64,000 nucleotides of DNA, taken from Daphnia pulex (taxonomy: Eukaryota > Arthropoda > Branchiopoda > Diplostraca > Daphniidae). Where the stretch lies: contig NC_060017.1 in assembly GCF_021134715.1 (NCBI RefSeq), positions 5,084,001 through 5,148,000 on the forward strand. Direction: 5' to 3'. Position 1 is the first letter of the stretch, and every line of letters begins with the position of its first letter. Below, piece after piece: positions 11,920 to 24,358 of the stretch. The notes under the pieces are model-generated. The model searched no databases. It was not told the DNA's origin and worked only from the letters and a program-made list of their open reading frames with translations. A program made the translations under genes and the position numbers.

Positions 11920-12439
11920 TGTGCGAGGCTTTTTAGAAAGCAATCTGCCACCCACTTTGACAAAAAGTGATAGTTTGTTTTCACGGAAATTGCGTCAGAC
12001 GGTTAAAAAATTTCTAGTTCAAAAATCTCATGTAGAAATTAGCATCTAGTCTACTGGTGCAAATTGCGATTCTTTAAGCTTGATTAATTTAGGTGATGTG
12101 TTAAAAGCGATTGTGGGTAGCTAAACAATTGAACTAATCCACTTTTTCTGAATATTTTGGTTTTAGATCACCGTTGTTTTTAAATTTTCTTGTGATCTTT
12201 CTTCAAATTATTCTGAAAAAGCGAATTAGTCAATTTATTGGCTACTCACAATAGCTTTTAACACATCACATAAATTAATCAAGCTTAAAGAATCGCAATT
12301 TGCACCAGCAGACTAGATGCAAATTTCTACATGAGATTTTTTAACTAGAAATTTTTTAACCGTCTGACGCAATTTCCGTGAAAACAAACTACCACTTTTT
12401 GTCAAATTGGGTGGCGGATTGCTTGCTAAAACTCGCACA
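11920..12439. repeat. Long near-perfect inverted repeat (foldback)
   Basis: The left arm (11920-12171) and right arm (12192-12439) are reverse complements over about 250 bp with scattered mismatches and small indels, separated by only about 20 nt. The outer ends read GTGCGAG and CTCGCAC. Examples of matching inner blocks are GTGATGTGTTAAAAGC against GCTTTTAACACATCAC and TCACGGAAATTGCGTCAGAC against GTCTGACGCAATTTCCGTGA. No obvious target-site duplication is visible and no open frame is shared. It could be a foldback-type non-autonomous transposon or a hairpin-RNA locus. Confidence 0.85.
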
Positions 12440-15400
12440 TGCAGTGTCGGCGTAGATCCAGGGAGATTACCTGGAAATGGAAGAGGAGAGAAGAGTGCGA
12501 GGCAAGTTTTACTGGGGAGCGATTAGTCACTACTAGGCTTCCGGGTTAGACTCATGACCCTCTAAAAGTTTTCATCGGATCATGCGCCTTCCAAGTCCCC
12601 GTTCGACCAGAGCCCTCCCCTCCTCCTGGTTTCACAGCGGGTGAGTGACCACCGGCGGGCGTTGGTTAGTGGTTAGTTAGGGAAACGGGGCCACAGAAAA
12701 GAAGGGAGCCCAGATATGCACTTGTCATTTATCTACATCTACATAATTTTTTGATCAGACTTGAATTTCAGCATTCTCTCCTCAGTTTCACCAACGGGTC
12801 TTTGGATCGGCGACGAAAACCTGGAAGTAGAATGGAGATTTATATAGAAGACAATAATTTCCAAATGAGATTGTAGCAACAGCAAGCATTACCTCAAATC
12901 AAATATCTTGGTCTTAAATTAGAACTAGTTGTGATGGCCACTTTAGGGCAACCTCTGGAGTGGCAGCGTTATGGTCCCATGGAACTGATGAGAGCTGCAA
13001 TCTCTGGAGTAATAATTAACAGCGAATAGATAACCTGAAATATATAATGAATGTACATTTGGTTAGACAATGAGAATTCGCTCGAATTCAATTAGAGACT
13101 AACAGCAGGGTCACTACAATGAAAGCATGACTGCAGACTTATTATGAGATCAGGCAAAGAAAATTACGGAGAAAGAAATTTTTGAAATTACCAAATCACG
13201 ATCTTGCATCAATTGTTCTTCTTTCCATGTCAAGAGATGATCCTTTGTTGGACAAACACGATACATTTTCATTCAATGTCTAAAAAAAAATGGCGGAAAT
13301 TGTCTCTAAAGAAAACACTCGGCCATAATTTTAACCATCTAGGAAAACCAACAGATTCCCTTTCATCCACGAACGACTGGACGGAACGGCTGAAAAATTT
13401 GTCGAGGATCTAATTATGTAATACCATTACAGCCATCTAGACGTGACGTAACCTCATCTGCGTACAGAAAAGAAACAAGAAAATAATGAATGATAAAGTT
13501 TATTGATTCTGAAAATACCTGAGGATACCAGAGCAAGAAGTGGGACTCTAGTAGGGGGATTAGCTTTCCGGTTTTTGTCTCGTAGAAAGAGGACGTTTCA
13601 CAAAGATTTCCATCGTTGCGCAGGATATGTTCTTAATTGAAATGCTTTGCCTGGAAGTAGACGATGATATCGGTAGGTCATGTTGACGATCAAAAGTAAA
13701 ATTACTACCCATGATCTTTTGAAAAAAAAGGGAGGCAGTTAAATTGTATAAACACCTTATACTCGTTTGCCAACTATATCGTGGTAGTCACCTACCTCAG
13801 ATAGTACAGCTTGTGGTGTTAAAGGGGCTTTTCAAATTCCGTCTTGGCCAAAACCATAGCAACAGTTCATTTGATGGGGGCTCGAGTATTGTCACGTATT
13901 ATTTTCCTCCTTGGCAAGAGTTTCATTACCAAAGCCAATTTCTTCCAGGATTTCAGTTTTTTCGGCAAAGATGCGTTTTGAAATGAACCTGCATTCGCGC
14001 TGTCGGTCGTGACCTAAAGATTCCAGAGTCTGAAAAGAGAATCAAGGAATTTCGTTAAAATATCCAGGAAGAAGTTATTTTTACTTAAAAACACAATCAC
14101 GAGTTGCTAAAGTCTTACTCAATAATCTTGTTTTTCACGTTGTAAGAGATTGGCTGCATAGAAGATGTTGAATGAAGATTAACAAATATGATTCTCAACT
14201 TTCTTCTCCGTTGATCCTTGAACACGTAAAAGCAAAATCTGGGTGACCATTCGTCGATTCCGCACTTCTTTTCAGACGTTCTTATCACTGGCTTTCCTTC
14301 AACACTGATACTTTGTTGCCTGATGTGGAACTGTAATCCATGCCAGTTCCCATGTAGAATTCCTTTAGTTAAGGCAAACTTTGTGTCTGGCAGTTCACGT
14401 AGGTAGATGTTGCTGTAACTGAATGTTTATGTTCACTTACTTGTTCTACATCGCTGGAATACTTCACGAGAAGAGGTAACTTCAACAGCACACTGTACTA
14501 GAAAAGCTTAGACTTGAGGCTGTTGCATTGTAGCAAAGTGTTGGAGTGGTTTCAGTCTAATAAAAACACACAGAACAAAATTTTCTTGCAGCACTCATTT
14601 TGGTTTAGCAAGTACATTGAAAAATCTGATGCAGGTGAAACACTCCATGCCTTCATGCATCAATTGATGTGATCTGGGCACATGGGCTGTTTCAAACATT
14701 CTTGATTTGACTACTTTGTCACGGAATAAATTCTATACGTATCGTGGCTTTGTTTCAAGTTTTCAATCACGTTAGGGGGTTTAGGGACACCTGTAGCCTC
14801 AGCCTCACTTTGGTAAAAATATGTCCACCTTGTTTTTCATACTGCAGAATGCAGACGAACTTTCGTGACAACTGGAAAGCGCTGTTGCCCTTTTACGAAA
14901 TTCAGTAAATTACCCGAATGATTTTTGTCTTTCTGAGTTCTTACTTAAGTTACTTTGTGAGAGCACAGATAAAGACTAAAAACAGCCCCTTGGGTCTTGC
15001 TAACGCAGGTTGCTGACAATTTCTAAATCCTAAATGTGTGACAAAGCGTTCTTCGCTAAAGTGAGTTTTTCTCGCTAGATGTCTCGTTTCCAGATCACGC
15101 TAGCACGAATCACGAACACGCCCTCCCCCTTTGATCAAATTGGCACTTTTACAAAACACCCAAATTATGTATCATGTATCCAATCTATCCATAACATTTT
15201 ATCTATAGTTTAGACGAGTTTTTTCTTATTTTTTAACGAGTCGCAAAAAACGAAGAAACGCGACTCGTTAAAGTTAACGAAACGAAAAACGAAACGATTC
15301 AGAAATTAGAACACAACCAGGAGGTGCCGGAAAAATTGATCAGTCTCTCAAATAAAAACAACTGGAAAACTTAATTCAATTTTGTGAAATTAGATATACA

Positions 15401-15839
15401 TCTTATATTTTCTCGTCACATATTCAGAAGGTCTCATTTATCATACGGTACCACACGATGCAATGGTGTGCCAGCATTATTTTCAGAGTATTACCTCCTT
15501 TTCATCACCCGGTTTGTCGTGCTACAGCGAATTAAAATAAAGAAAGTACCAACTGTGACTTTCCCGTCATACTTTACGAAGACTCAAGTCAAAGTGGTTA
15601 AAGAAAGTCATTGATATGATTCAAATAAAAGTTGGCAAAAACTGTTTATACAGACGTCCAGCGTATTCAAGATTTCCCAATTGATTACATTACTGACCGA
15701 AATAATTTTCGAAATCGTAGCACCCATGATTATACAACTTTCTCATCAAAAATCCAAAACATTGCGTGGGAGGGGAGGGCATTCTTCATTTTCGTCGATG
15801 TTTTTTGTCATTTTCTTTTTAGTCAGCATAACTTTTGAT
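12440..15839. other. Gene-poor stretch, probably repeat-derived
   Basis: This covers 3.4 kb without any open frame longer than about 95 codons and without a recognisable product. A short palindrome of the form AACGAGTCGC...GCGACTCGTTA lies near 15235-15270. A GC-richer block at about 12440-12720 stands out from its surroundings. The last few hundred bases are downstream of the peroxidase stop and may include its 3' UTR. Confidence 0.4.
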
Positions 15840-18800
15840 TTAACTGAAACCAAGCTGATTGGGGTCTTGTGCAGCAGCGACTTGTGGGAAGGCTCGGAAA
15901 GCGAAAGCGCATTGCACCTTACATACGTGATCGTTCAAAATTGCGGCCGGGCTGAATGTCTGCGCTAATTGGAAACAGTTGACCACCTTCAATGACTGGC
16001 AAATAGGCTGTAAAATAAACGTTACACTGTTAATTTACGATTCATTCATGACTTAATTATCGTAAATTTACCCCTTCTCTTGTGCAGGTACACATGACAC
16101 AAGGTGAAATCCGATCAGCCTTTCCAACTTCGATGTTGGTCGATCCAACTGTGCAAGAGACGCGTTCCTTCCACAGTTCCAAATCAATCGATGGCAAAGA
16201 TCGACAAGGTACGCGTGGATTCCTGTTACAAAAAACGAAAATTAGATTATTCAATTTTTGTTTAAGAAGAACTTAAAGCTAAGCACTTACAAAAATGGTT
16301 CGCTTTGATCGAAAGCTGATCGTTGTGTAGTGTCGATTCCGTCAGAGTTATCACATATCAACTTGGACACCGTAGCTTTACGAATCTCTGCCAACTGAGC
16401 CTCAGTGAAACGGATCAATGGATCACCGTTTTCGTACCTGTCAAAATTCAAGGAATATTCAAAACCCTGCACTGAATAAGAGATGAATAAATAGAGCTCA
16501 CCAGAAACGATCGCATTTTCGCAGTTGACGGAACTGCATGGCAATAATGCAAGCGAAAGTAGGACCGACAAGACCACCGTGCAAGGAAGTCTCAGCCAAA
16601 CCGCCGGGGAAAAGGTCAATGTCGTCGACGTGCTCGTACGTCTGCTTCAAACGGGTAATGATTTCTGGCGTGACCTCGCGCGACAAATCTTCAAAGGTCC
16701 TGGCACGTTTCAGATTACATAGAGCACGATAATCGTTGTATGGACGGATGCCATGATCGCGAGCTCTTTGAATATTCAGGGCCGCCAGATCCAATCCAGA
16801 GAAGGGTTTGGTTTTCTCTTCGAACAAGTGGTTTGTAACTTCATGAGTAATAAACTGATCCATCGTTTCCATGGAAGTTCCCAACATGCCACGCATAAGA
16901 TCGTCGATCATACCAACTTGATAGATGACATCTGAAAATTCACAAAGAGTTTAGATGACAAGTAATTTTTGATCAAATGGAAATAAGTTTTACCAGGATT
17001 CATGAACACATCGCGCAATTTAACGTTCTGTTTACGATCCACAAAATTAGCTCCCATGCGCTTAAATTGTTCTTTCAGCAACGAGTGTCCGAAGCGGAAG
17101 GCCGCAGAAGCGAATTCGGTAAAGACGGTGGGATTGCAGGTGGCATCGTATCCTGTTAATTAAACGAAAAGTTGTAAATTTGTTTCACAAATCGATTCAC
17201 AATATTCCTACCATTGTAATATCCTTCGGTGAGGACTTTAAGATCGTAAAGCTGGACGGCATTCCATCCGAGAACGCGTGGCAGGAATTCGTTGTAAGAC
17301 ATGTGTTGAAATTCGGCGCCCATAATGCGTCGACCGTTTTGGAACAGCTGTTCGTCGTTCCAGTGAGGATTGATCTTGGCCAATTCGGTAACAATTCTGT
17401 TGTGTTCTCTCATGAACATGGTATGGATTGAGGTCAAACCCGGTTGTTCGCTGGCTCGTGTATCTCCTGCACATAAAAAAAAATAATCAGATTTGATTGT
17501 TGAATAAATCAAATTTTATAAAAAAAAGCGGAAAGATTTTACCTCCTGTGAAGCAGACGCCGGATGGGGATTTGCATTCAAGATGTTCGGAAGTTAGCGG
17601 CAAGAGATCCTTTCCGCGAATCGGGTGACGGGTTGAGTTCATTCTGCCTCCGACAAAGGCACGCAACTTGCGCATTTCGCAAACGTCACTGCCGTAGGTG
17701 TGCGATCCATCGACAAAGGCAGTCACTTGATTCAGCTGCTCACGGTGACCTGAATAAAAAGGAGGCAATGAGTTTCCATTCAATAACCTATGAAATGGTA
17801 TGTAAACAAAATAAGGCTGTACCAAGAGTCAGCTGTCCAGGTAAAGATCTGGTGAATGGAATACATTTTGGACGACCAGTAGACCGGTCAATATGAGGAA
17901 ACCAGGGATCGTTGGGAGGTACAGAAATTGGGGCACATTCCGGATGAACTGTTTTGGCTGAGTCGCAGCTGTTGCAGTCGATAATGGAGCCACCGAAACC
18001 GCGGTTGACTGGTGTGAATGTCAAGTCGTGATCCAGCAACTGGGCGTACTGCATGACCATGAGAGAATAGCGGGTGTGTGGGGCACTGACGTCATTGTGA
18101 ATGTTGGCCGAAATCATTCGAGCGCTGGGTAGCGGACGACCCGAAACGGCAGTGGCACGCATAGTGGAGAGTCCTAAAATAAATTATTAGAAAGATATAG
18201 ATGGAATGCGATAACAAAAGTGAACCGGCACATTTTTTACCATCTTCATATTTGGGTGGTAAAAGGCGTACGAACGCCCTCAAAGATTTGCCCAATTCGG
18301 GGAAATTGAGATTGTTACACCAGCCGGTCATGGTGCGGAATTTGCTGGTGTGATCACAGGGCAGCGTCTGTTCGTCACACTGGAACACCTTGGGAATATC
18401 GACGACTTCACTGACGTCAATATTGGGTAGCACTTTCATTAGTTCCTGAAGAGTGGACGGCTGAGGTTGCGATTCAACATCCTTTTGATTGACCCTGGAT
18501 ATTTTTAAAAAGGTGAATTAAAATTCGCTGCTTAATTTAAAAGGGGGGATAAAATGAATCAACTTACAGATTGAGGAAACTATTGACGAAGCGCTTTGAA
18601 GCAAACTGGAGGACACGTGAAATGTTGGCGATGGCACTCGCTTGACGTTTGGGTCGGCTGAAGCTGAAAGCTGTGCCCACTGCAGATTTGGGATCAGCTC
18701 CTTTGCCTGGTGAAAGAAGTAACAAGACCATTGAAATTTTCGTTACAGTTACAGCAACTGTGTGATCATTCGACAATTGATCATGCATAATCTGTTCCAT

Positions 18801-21800
18801 GCTCTCCGTGCGTGGATGCACAGAGAAGCCAGGCCAGCCGATTGGCCCAGTCATTTTTTTTTTCCTTGATCAAAAGTCTTATTTTTTTAAAAATATTATT
18901 TAAACATATAAACAAGAAACACTTTGAAAGATCAAATGATTAACAAAATCAGCAACACACCACCGCTTTCCTAGCATCCCATGCATTTCCACATCCGTTT
19001 CGTGACCCGGTGTAAAACCAAATTAGAGTGTTTTCCTTTCACACACAGAGTTATATTGCATAGGTTACGATTTGCCCAGTTCAGTCACGCAGTTGGGGTA
19101 TGTGAATGGCGAAAATACAAGCGTCAAAGCGTTTTTGTTGTTGTGTGGGATGAGGGTTTTTTTTTTGTGTTTTTGGATTCCGGAAAGGAGAGGTGAGTGG
19201 AGGAGTGCGTCCCCAGCGTCAGGCGAGGTGGGGAGGGAACTTACGTTGACTCTCGTAATCGGCCAACAAGCCGTTCACGTGATGAGCTACCCGGGCCGAG
19301 TCTTGAAGCACGTCCACTGCCTCTCGTTTCCGTGGTCCGTACAAGTCAGTCTCAACGTCGCTTTCATCATAGTTGGCCAGCAGCAGGTTCAGGAGGTGCT
19401 GGTCGAGGTTATACTGATTGAGCACCTGCTGCCCGCGATGGCGGGGTGGGTCGAAGCTCTGCCGTTCCAGGAATTCGCCATCAAAGTGGTGATGGTGGTG
19501 ATCGTCGTGAAAGTCGTGCTGGTGATCAGTACGGAGTCTAGGGAAGATGAGCGGGGCCAGCCAAGCTCTCAGGGAAGGATGAATGGTTGTTAGGATGGTT
19601 TGGGGGGACATTTGGCGGCGGTGGAGCGGTGCCGGTGTTACCAGCGAGTGCAAAGTTAGGTAGTTGGCCGTCTTGTCAGTTTTGTGATTGGCAGTTCGGG
19701 TCCAGGCACTCAAGTTCGTTATGGGGTTGAAGTGTGAAATCTGTCTCTTGGGTCGAGTAGAAGCAGCAGCAGCAGCTGTGTAGTCAGTTACACACACAAG
19801 TCTCGTCATTGTTTTCAACGGTAACCGTTTGGTTCGTTTATGCGTCTCGTCATTTTTTACGTAAAAGCAATCGTGTCTACTGTACGAGCTTCATTTTCAG
19901 GCTCAGAGTCTTTCAAGGTAAAACACTTACCAGCTGTCAGTTGTAGGGTTTCTTCCAAGGTCAGGTAGTCCTCGGCTTCTCGTTTAGCCCGCACCACAGA
20001 CTCTTCCAGCAACGTTTCCGGAATAACAAAATGCGGGGAGGCCGTCTTCCAGGCGCCAAGGTCCATTTTAGGGATGACTCCGTCGTGGCAAGACATGTCA
20101 GCGTTTCTTGAGAAGCAAAACAAAACCGGATTGGATGAGAAAATGAAATTCCAAAACCCACCAGCCAGTAGAATAATTACAAGAAAGGATCGTTGATCAA
20201 GAAGACGCGTGGTTGGATTTGATCGATGGAATCGCTGTTGTCGCAAACCAAGCGAGCCAGGGAAACTTTCCTGATGGCATGAAGTTGATCTGCATTTGAT
20301 GTAAAATGAATTAACAACCACTTTGATTTAATGATTGAAAATGAATTTACCTTTGGTGAAAGATGAAGGAGGAAGTTCGTTCTCATACCAGTAGCGATCA
20401 CCTCGTCTCAGATAATGGAACTGACGTCCGATCAGGCAGCCAAGAGTCCGACCGACCACAGCACCAGCATTGGGGGTTTCAGCCAATCCACCGGTGAACA
20501 AATCAATGTCGTTGATGTGTCGATAGATGCTCTTCAAAGTGGCGATCGTGGCACCGTTCATCACATCGCTAAGTTGGTCAAAAGTCGTGACAGCAGGAAG
20601 ACCGCAGAACTCACGCCACTTGATGTAGCCCGGAATACCGTGATCACGGCCGTGTTGGATAATTTGAGCAGCCAAATCCAATCCAGCGGCTGATATTTCA
20701 AAAAGAAAACAATTCGTTAGAGCCCATCAATGTCGAGAAAGATTTCGGTACAACTTACTTCCGGGTTTTTCCTGGAACATGTGGTTGGTCATGACATCGT
20801 TGATGGATGGATCTTCAGATTGCGAAAGGGTTCGGGCAAGGCCTTCGATGATTTCATCTAATCCATTTGGTTCGTACAGTTCGAAAGGAGCGTAAAAGCT
20901 GGAGCCCATCTTTTGTTCGGAGATTTTACGGCCATTGCGGTAGAGGCCCATCTTTTTTGGCAAAAGCGAAGCGACAAAGCGAAGAGCTGAAGCCGCAACT
21001 GAATTGGCAACGCCAGGATTGATGTTGATATCGTATCCAGTGAAATAACCGCTGAATTCCGGCTCAAGTCCATATTTCTCCATGATGGTCTGACCGAGAA
21101 TGACTGGCAAGAATTCGGAATAAGTGATGTGCTGCATCTCGGCGCCGACGATCCGGCGGGCTTCCTGGAACAGCGTCTCGTCTGACCAATGCGAATTGAT
21201 CACGGCCAATTCCTCTGCCAAGCGATTGTGTTCACGGATCAAAATAACGTGAAGGGCCGTTAGTTCCGTATGCTCGTTAACTCGAACATCTCCGGCTTTG
21301 AAGCACCTATAAAAGAAAAGTATCAAAAAATTAATAGGCATTATTGAGAAAGCGCAATAAAACTGAAGGAGAGAGTTACAAGCCTCTATATAGTTTCCAT
21401 TTCATATCATATCGCATGTGAAAGTATTAGGTGAAAGGCTTTCACTTCCTCAGAAAATCATAATGCTGCTATAAGAATTCTTTCTTATGAATTCTCACAC
21501 CTACTTTTATAGTCTGCGCTTCTCCATTAAATAAAATCGTGGGAGGAAATTCAAGCTGCTACTCTCTCTCCTGCTCCCGAGTGCATCAACAACCCCAGCA
21601 GTTGCTGCACCATGTTTCGGCTATATTTGATACTTTCGAGACTCACTTGACATCCTTATTTTTGGTGTTGCAGTCGATGATGTTGTCGTCGGGAGGCAAA
21701 AGTCCTTTGGTCGTGCCAGCAGGGCCGGGCTGAGTTTTCATTAGGCCGGCACGGAAGAGGCGCAAGTCGTTGGCCTCCTCGACCGAGCTGCCGTAGATGG

Positions 21801-24358
21801 TCGATCCGTCCATAAAACTCGTGACCTGGTTAATTTGCTCACGAGGGCCGAGCGTGCAGCCGACTCTGGGGGCCGTTCCCGATCTGACGTACTCTTGGCA
21901 TTTGATGTTGATTTGACCGTTGACAGGATCCGTGTCTGGCAGCCGGATTGGGTAGCATTCGGGATGAAATTCGTGCAAATTCACGCCGCAACACCTGAGG
22001 CGCTGACCCAGAAAACCTGGAAATAAACAAACCGAGTGAGTTGCCGGCCACGTTGAGAAAACACTGCAAGAGACTTGGACGCAAGTCAATGGAGGCCAAT
22101 CCTCCGAGATACGAAGAGAAAGTTGCCCAACACCAACAACAGCGTTCATCGTGACGTGGCGGAAAAAGCAGAAACATTTAGAAGAGGGGTGAGGAAGGAG
22201 GAGAGGGGGGTTGAGGGTATATCGGAATACCACGCACGGTGGTTCACCAACTAGAGAAGAGAAAACTATAAACTCACCAGCCATTTGTGGTGTGTGGGAG
22301 ATGTCGTTGTGCACCAGTTGTCCCCAGATGGCCGCCATGGCCGTTAGATGAAGATGTGGATTGTCCACGTCTTTGTGGACGGCTAGGGAAATATCTCGGG
22401 CGCTGGGCAGGAATGTTCCATCACTGGCCTGACGGGGAATGCTCACACCTGTGCTCATTGAGGACACACAACACACATTTGTTATTCATCCATCAGAAAC
22501 TCAATTTCTTGTCCACCACCAAATGTCGACACAACGTCCCAACCAAGTTGGAAAAATGAATAATTACGGGCGGCAGGTTCTTTCTTGGTCATAAAATAGA
22601 TTAAAGTCAATCATTTTAAATTGAATTTTACCTTCAGCTGAATTTTGAATGTCACCATTCCATTTTGCTTCTTATATTAAACTTCTCATTTTTCAAACAA
22701 AACAAAAGCAGACGAACCTTTTGTCTTTGATGAATCGAAACTATTAAAAATCGTCCCCCACCCCCCTGCGCGCTTGATACCCGCTGAATTATTCTGGATT
22801 ATTACGGGTATTCAAAAATAGTTTCGTTTCAACAAGTTCCACAAAGCCGCTCTACCACAGACAAGACAAAAGTCAAAAGACAAGACAAGACAAAAGTAAA
22901 AAAAAAATTTGCACGAAACCCGCGCAAGACAATTGACCAAAACCGCACACAATAAGACCCTCCAAGACCTTCTTGGAAGCCAAGAGTGAATTATCATCGT
23001 CAACTATACTTTGCTAATTTCTTACCGTCACTGTAATCGGGTGGGAGGAACCGCAGGTAGCGGGTGTTGGCGTTTCCCCAGCGCGGGTTCTGAACGTTGT
23101 TGCAATAACCGTTGTAGGCTCGGTATTTGCGCGGTTGGCACGGGAAATCCACTTCGAGTGGGCACTGATCTGCCAATACCGTGTTGCGGACGTCCATGGT
23201 CGGCAGGGCGAAGGTGATCTGCTCCTTGGTCAATTTTAATCTGCGCGTCCGTCAAAAAGAAAATGAAAGTCACAATCAGCCTCTGTTGACGGATCGTCGG
23301 AGCGTTTCCACAGAAACGTGATATAGTTACCCTTGAGCAAAGTATTTGGTCGCCTCTTCGGCCATCAGGGCGATGCGAGAGATGTTTTTAGCCACAACCT
23401 TGGTCTTGTGAGAGGCCGCCATAAACCACGCAGCGCTTGACGTTTGCAGTCGGCTATCTGCAAGAGGCGGAAACAATCAAACATTTACACATTTTCCGTC
23501 GTCAACTGGAATTAGCTTAGATATTTGGGTTTCTTTTATATTTTTAATTGAGCGAATCGTCGAATCCTTGGGCCTGAAACCCGAATGACTTCCGTTTCAC
23601 ACGCTCATTGAGTTCTCCAAGACAACCCTGAAAACTCATTTCGAATGCAGCGCAGAATAATGATAAAGAGGTCGCCAAAAAATGGTTGCGCTGCGGCATT
23701 CCAAATGTTTGCGCAAGCGAAATCAACAACCGAGAGGAAAAGAGAAAACGACCCGCGCTACTAGAGCGACTAGAATCTATCGAACTGGACACACGGAGAA
23801 GGGAAAAGCCAGAAAATGATGACAATGCCCAATAGACTAAGACACCGGTATTTAATTAGAAATTAAAAAGCAAAAAAAAAAAAGGAAAACTCGGACGCAT
23901 CGCGTCTAAGTATTACGATGGCCCATTCAGACAGCAGCGGAGAGCTTTCCCCTGTCGACTTTCACGCGTGTCACGGATTGCAGGGGATTCATCGGGAAAC
24001 GGGCCAAAAGCTTACCATTGCTGGCCAGGAGAGTGGGCTCGAAATCGTCGAAACGGGCGGCGATGGCGGCGGCCGCCTGGTTGGCGTAAGTCGTCAAGTC
24101 CTGCACGTTGAAATGGGGCATCGCCACCCTGACCTTTTCGTTGATCGGCTCAATTTCGATGGCCGGTTTCAAGTGCTGCGTCTTGTGCTTGACGAGCGTG
24201 TCCCTCCGTGAACGCACCGACTGTTGCTGGGCATCGATGATGACTTTGTCGGTGAAGCCGGACTCGAAGTGGATGGCATGGCAGACGCAGGTGAGCAGCC
24301 AGATGACCACCAGAAATTGGGCTAATGGAAAGCAGTAGCGCATCTCTTTCGGCGCCAT
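15840..24358 (-). CDS. Secreted tandem-domain animal haem peroxidase
   Basis: There are twenty exons: 24358-24016, 23457-23331, 23240-23026, 22448-22278, 22016-21647, 21306-20759, 20689-20351, 20289-20181, 20106-19931, 19775-19245, 18706-18568, 18494-18241, 18173-17823, 17749-17543, 17466-17212, 17152-16994, 16931-16502, 16437-16291, 16222-16072 and 16007-15840. All phases match, giving about 1729 aa. An N-terminal hydrophobic segment ([14 protein letters not shown]) acts as signal peptide. Peroxidase domain 1 spans about residues 175-760, a linker 760-1045, domain 2 about 1050-1650, and a short Cys-rich VWC-like tail 1670-1710 (CTCTREGPICQSL). Domain 2 has distal DHD (H1156), catalytic R1313 in MFMREHNR, proximal H1401 in FRFGHS and the Asn of [10 protein letters not shown]. 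Domain 1 keeps R433 (ILIREHNR) but reads QLVHNDI, RFVAS and [10 protein letters not shown] at the His, His and Asn sites. It likely oxidises halides or phenols outside the cell. The join between exons 9 and 10 is the least certain; two separate genes are the alternative. Confidence 0.88.

Noticed and set aside
11920-12439. Inverted repeat read as a CRISPR array, terminator or tRNA cluster
   Set aside because: There are only two long arms in opposite orientation, no regularly spaced short repeats, and no tRNA-like consensus; the context is eukaryotic.
19072-19593. 173-codon plus-strand frame overlapping the peroxidase linker exon
   Set aside because: The minus strand exon is in phase with both neighbours; the plus-strand frame has no family features.
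15840-24358. Two independent peroxidase genes instead of one
   Set aside because: No start with a signal peptide was found for the second half, and exons 9, 10 and 11 join in phase across the linker. Kept as the alternative because the exon 10 acceptor is not proven.
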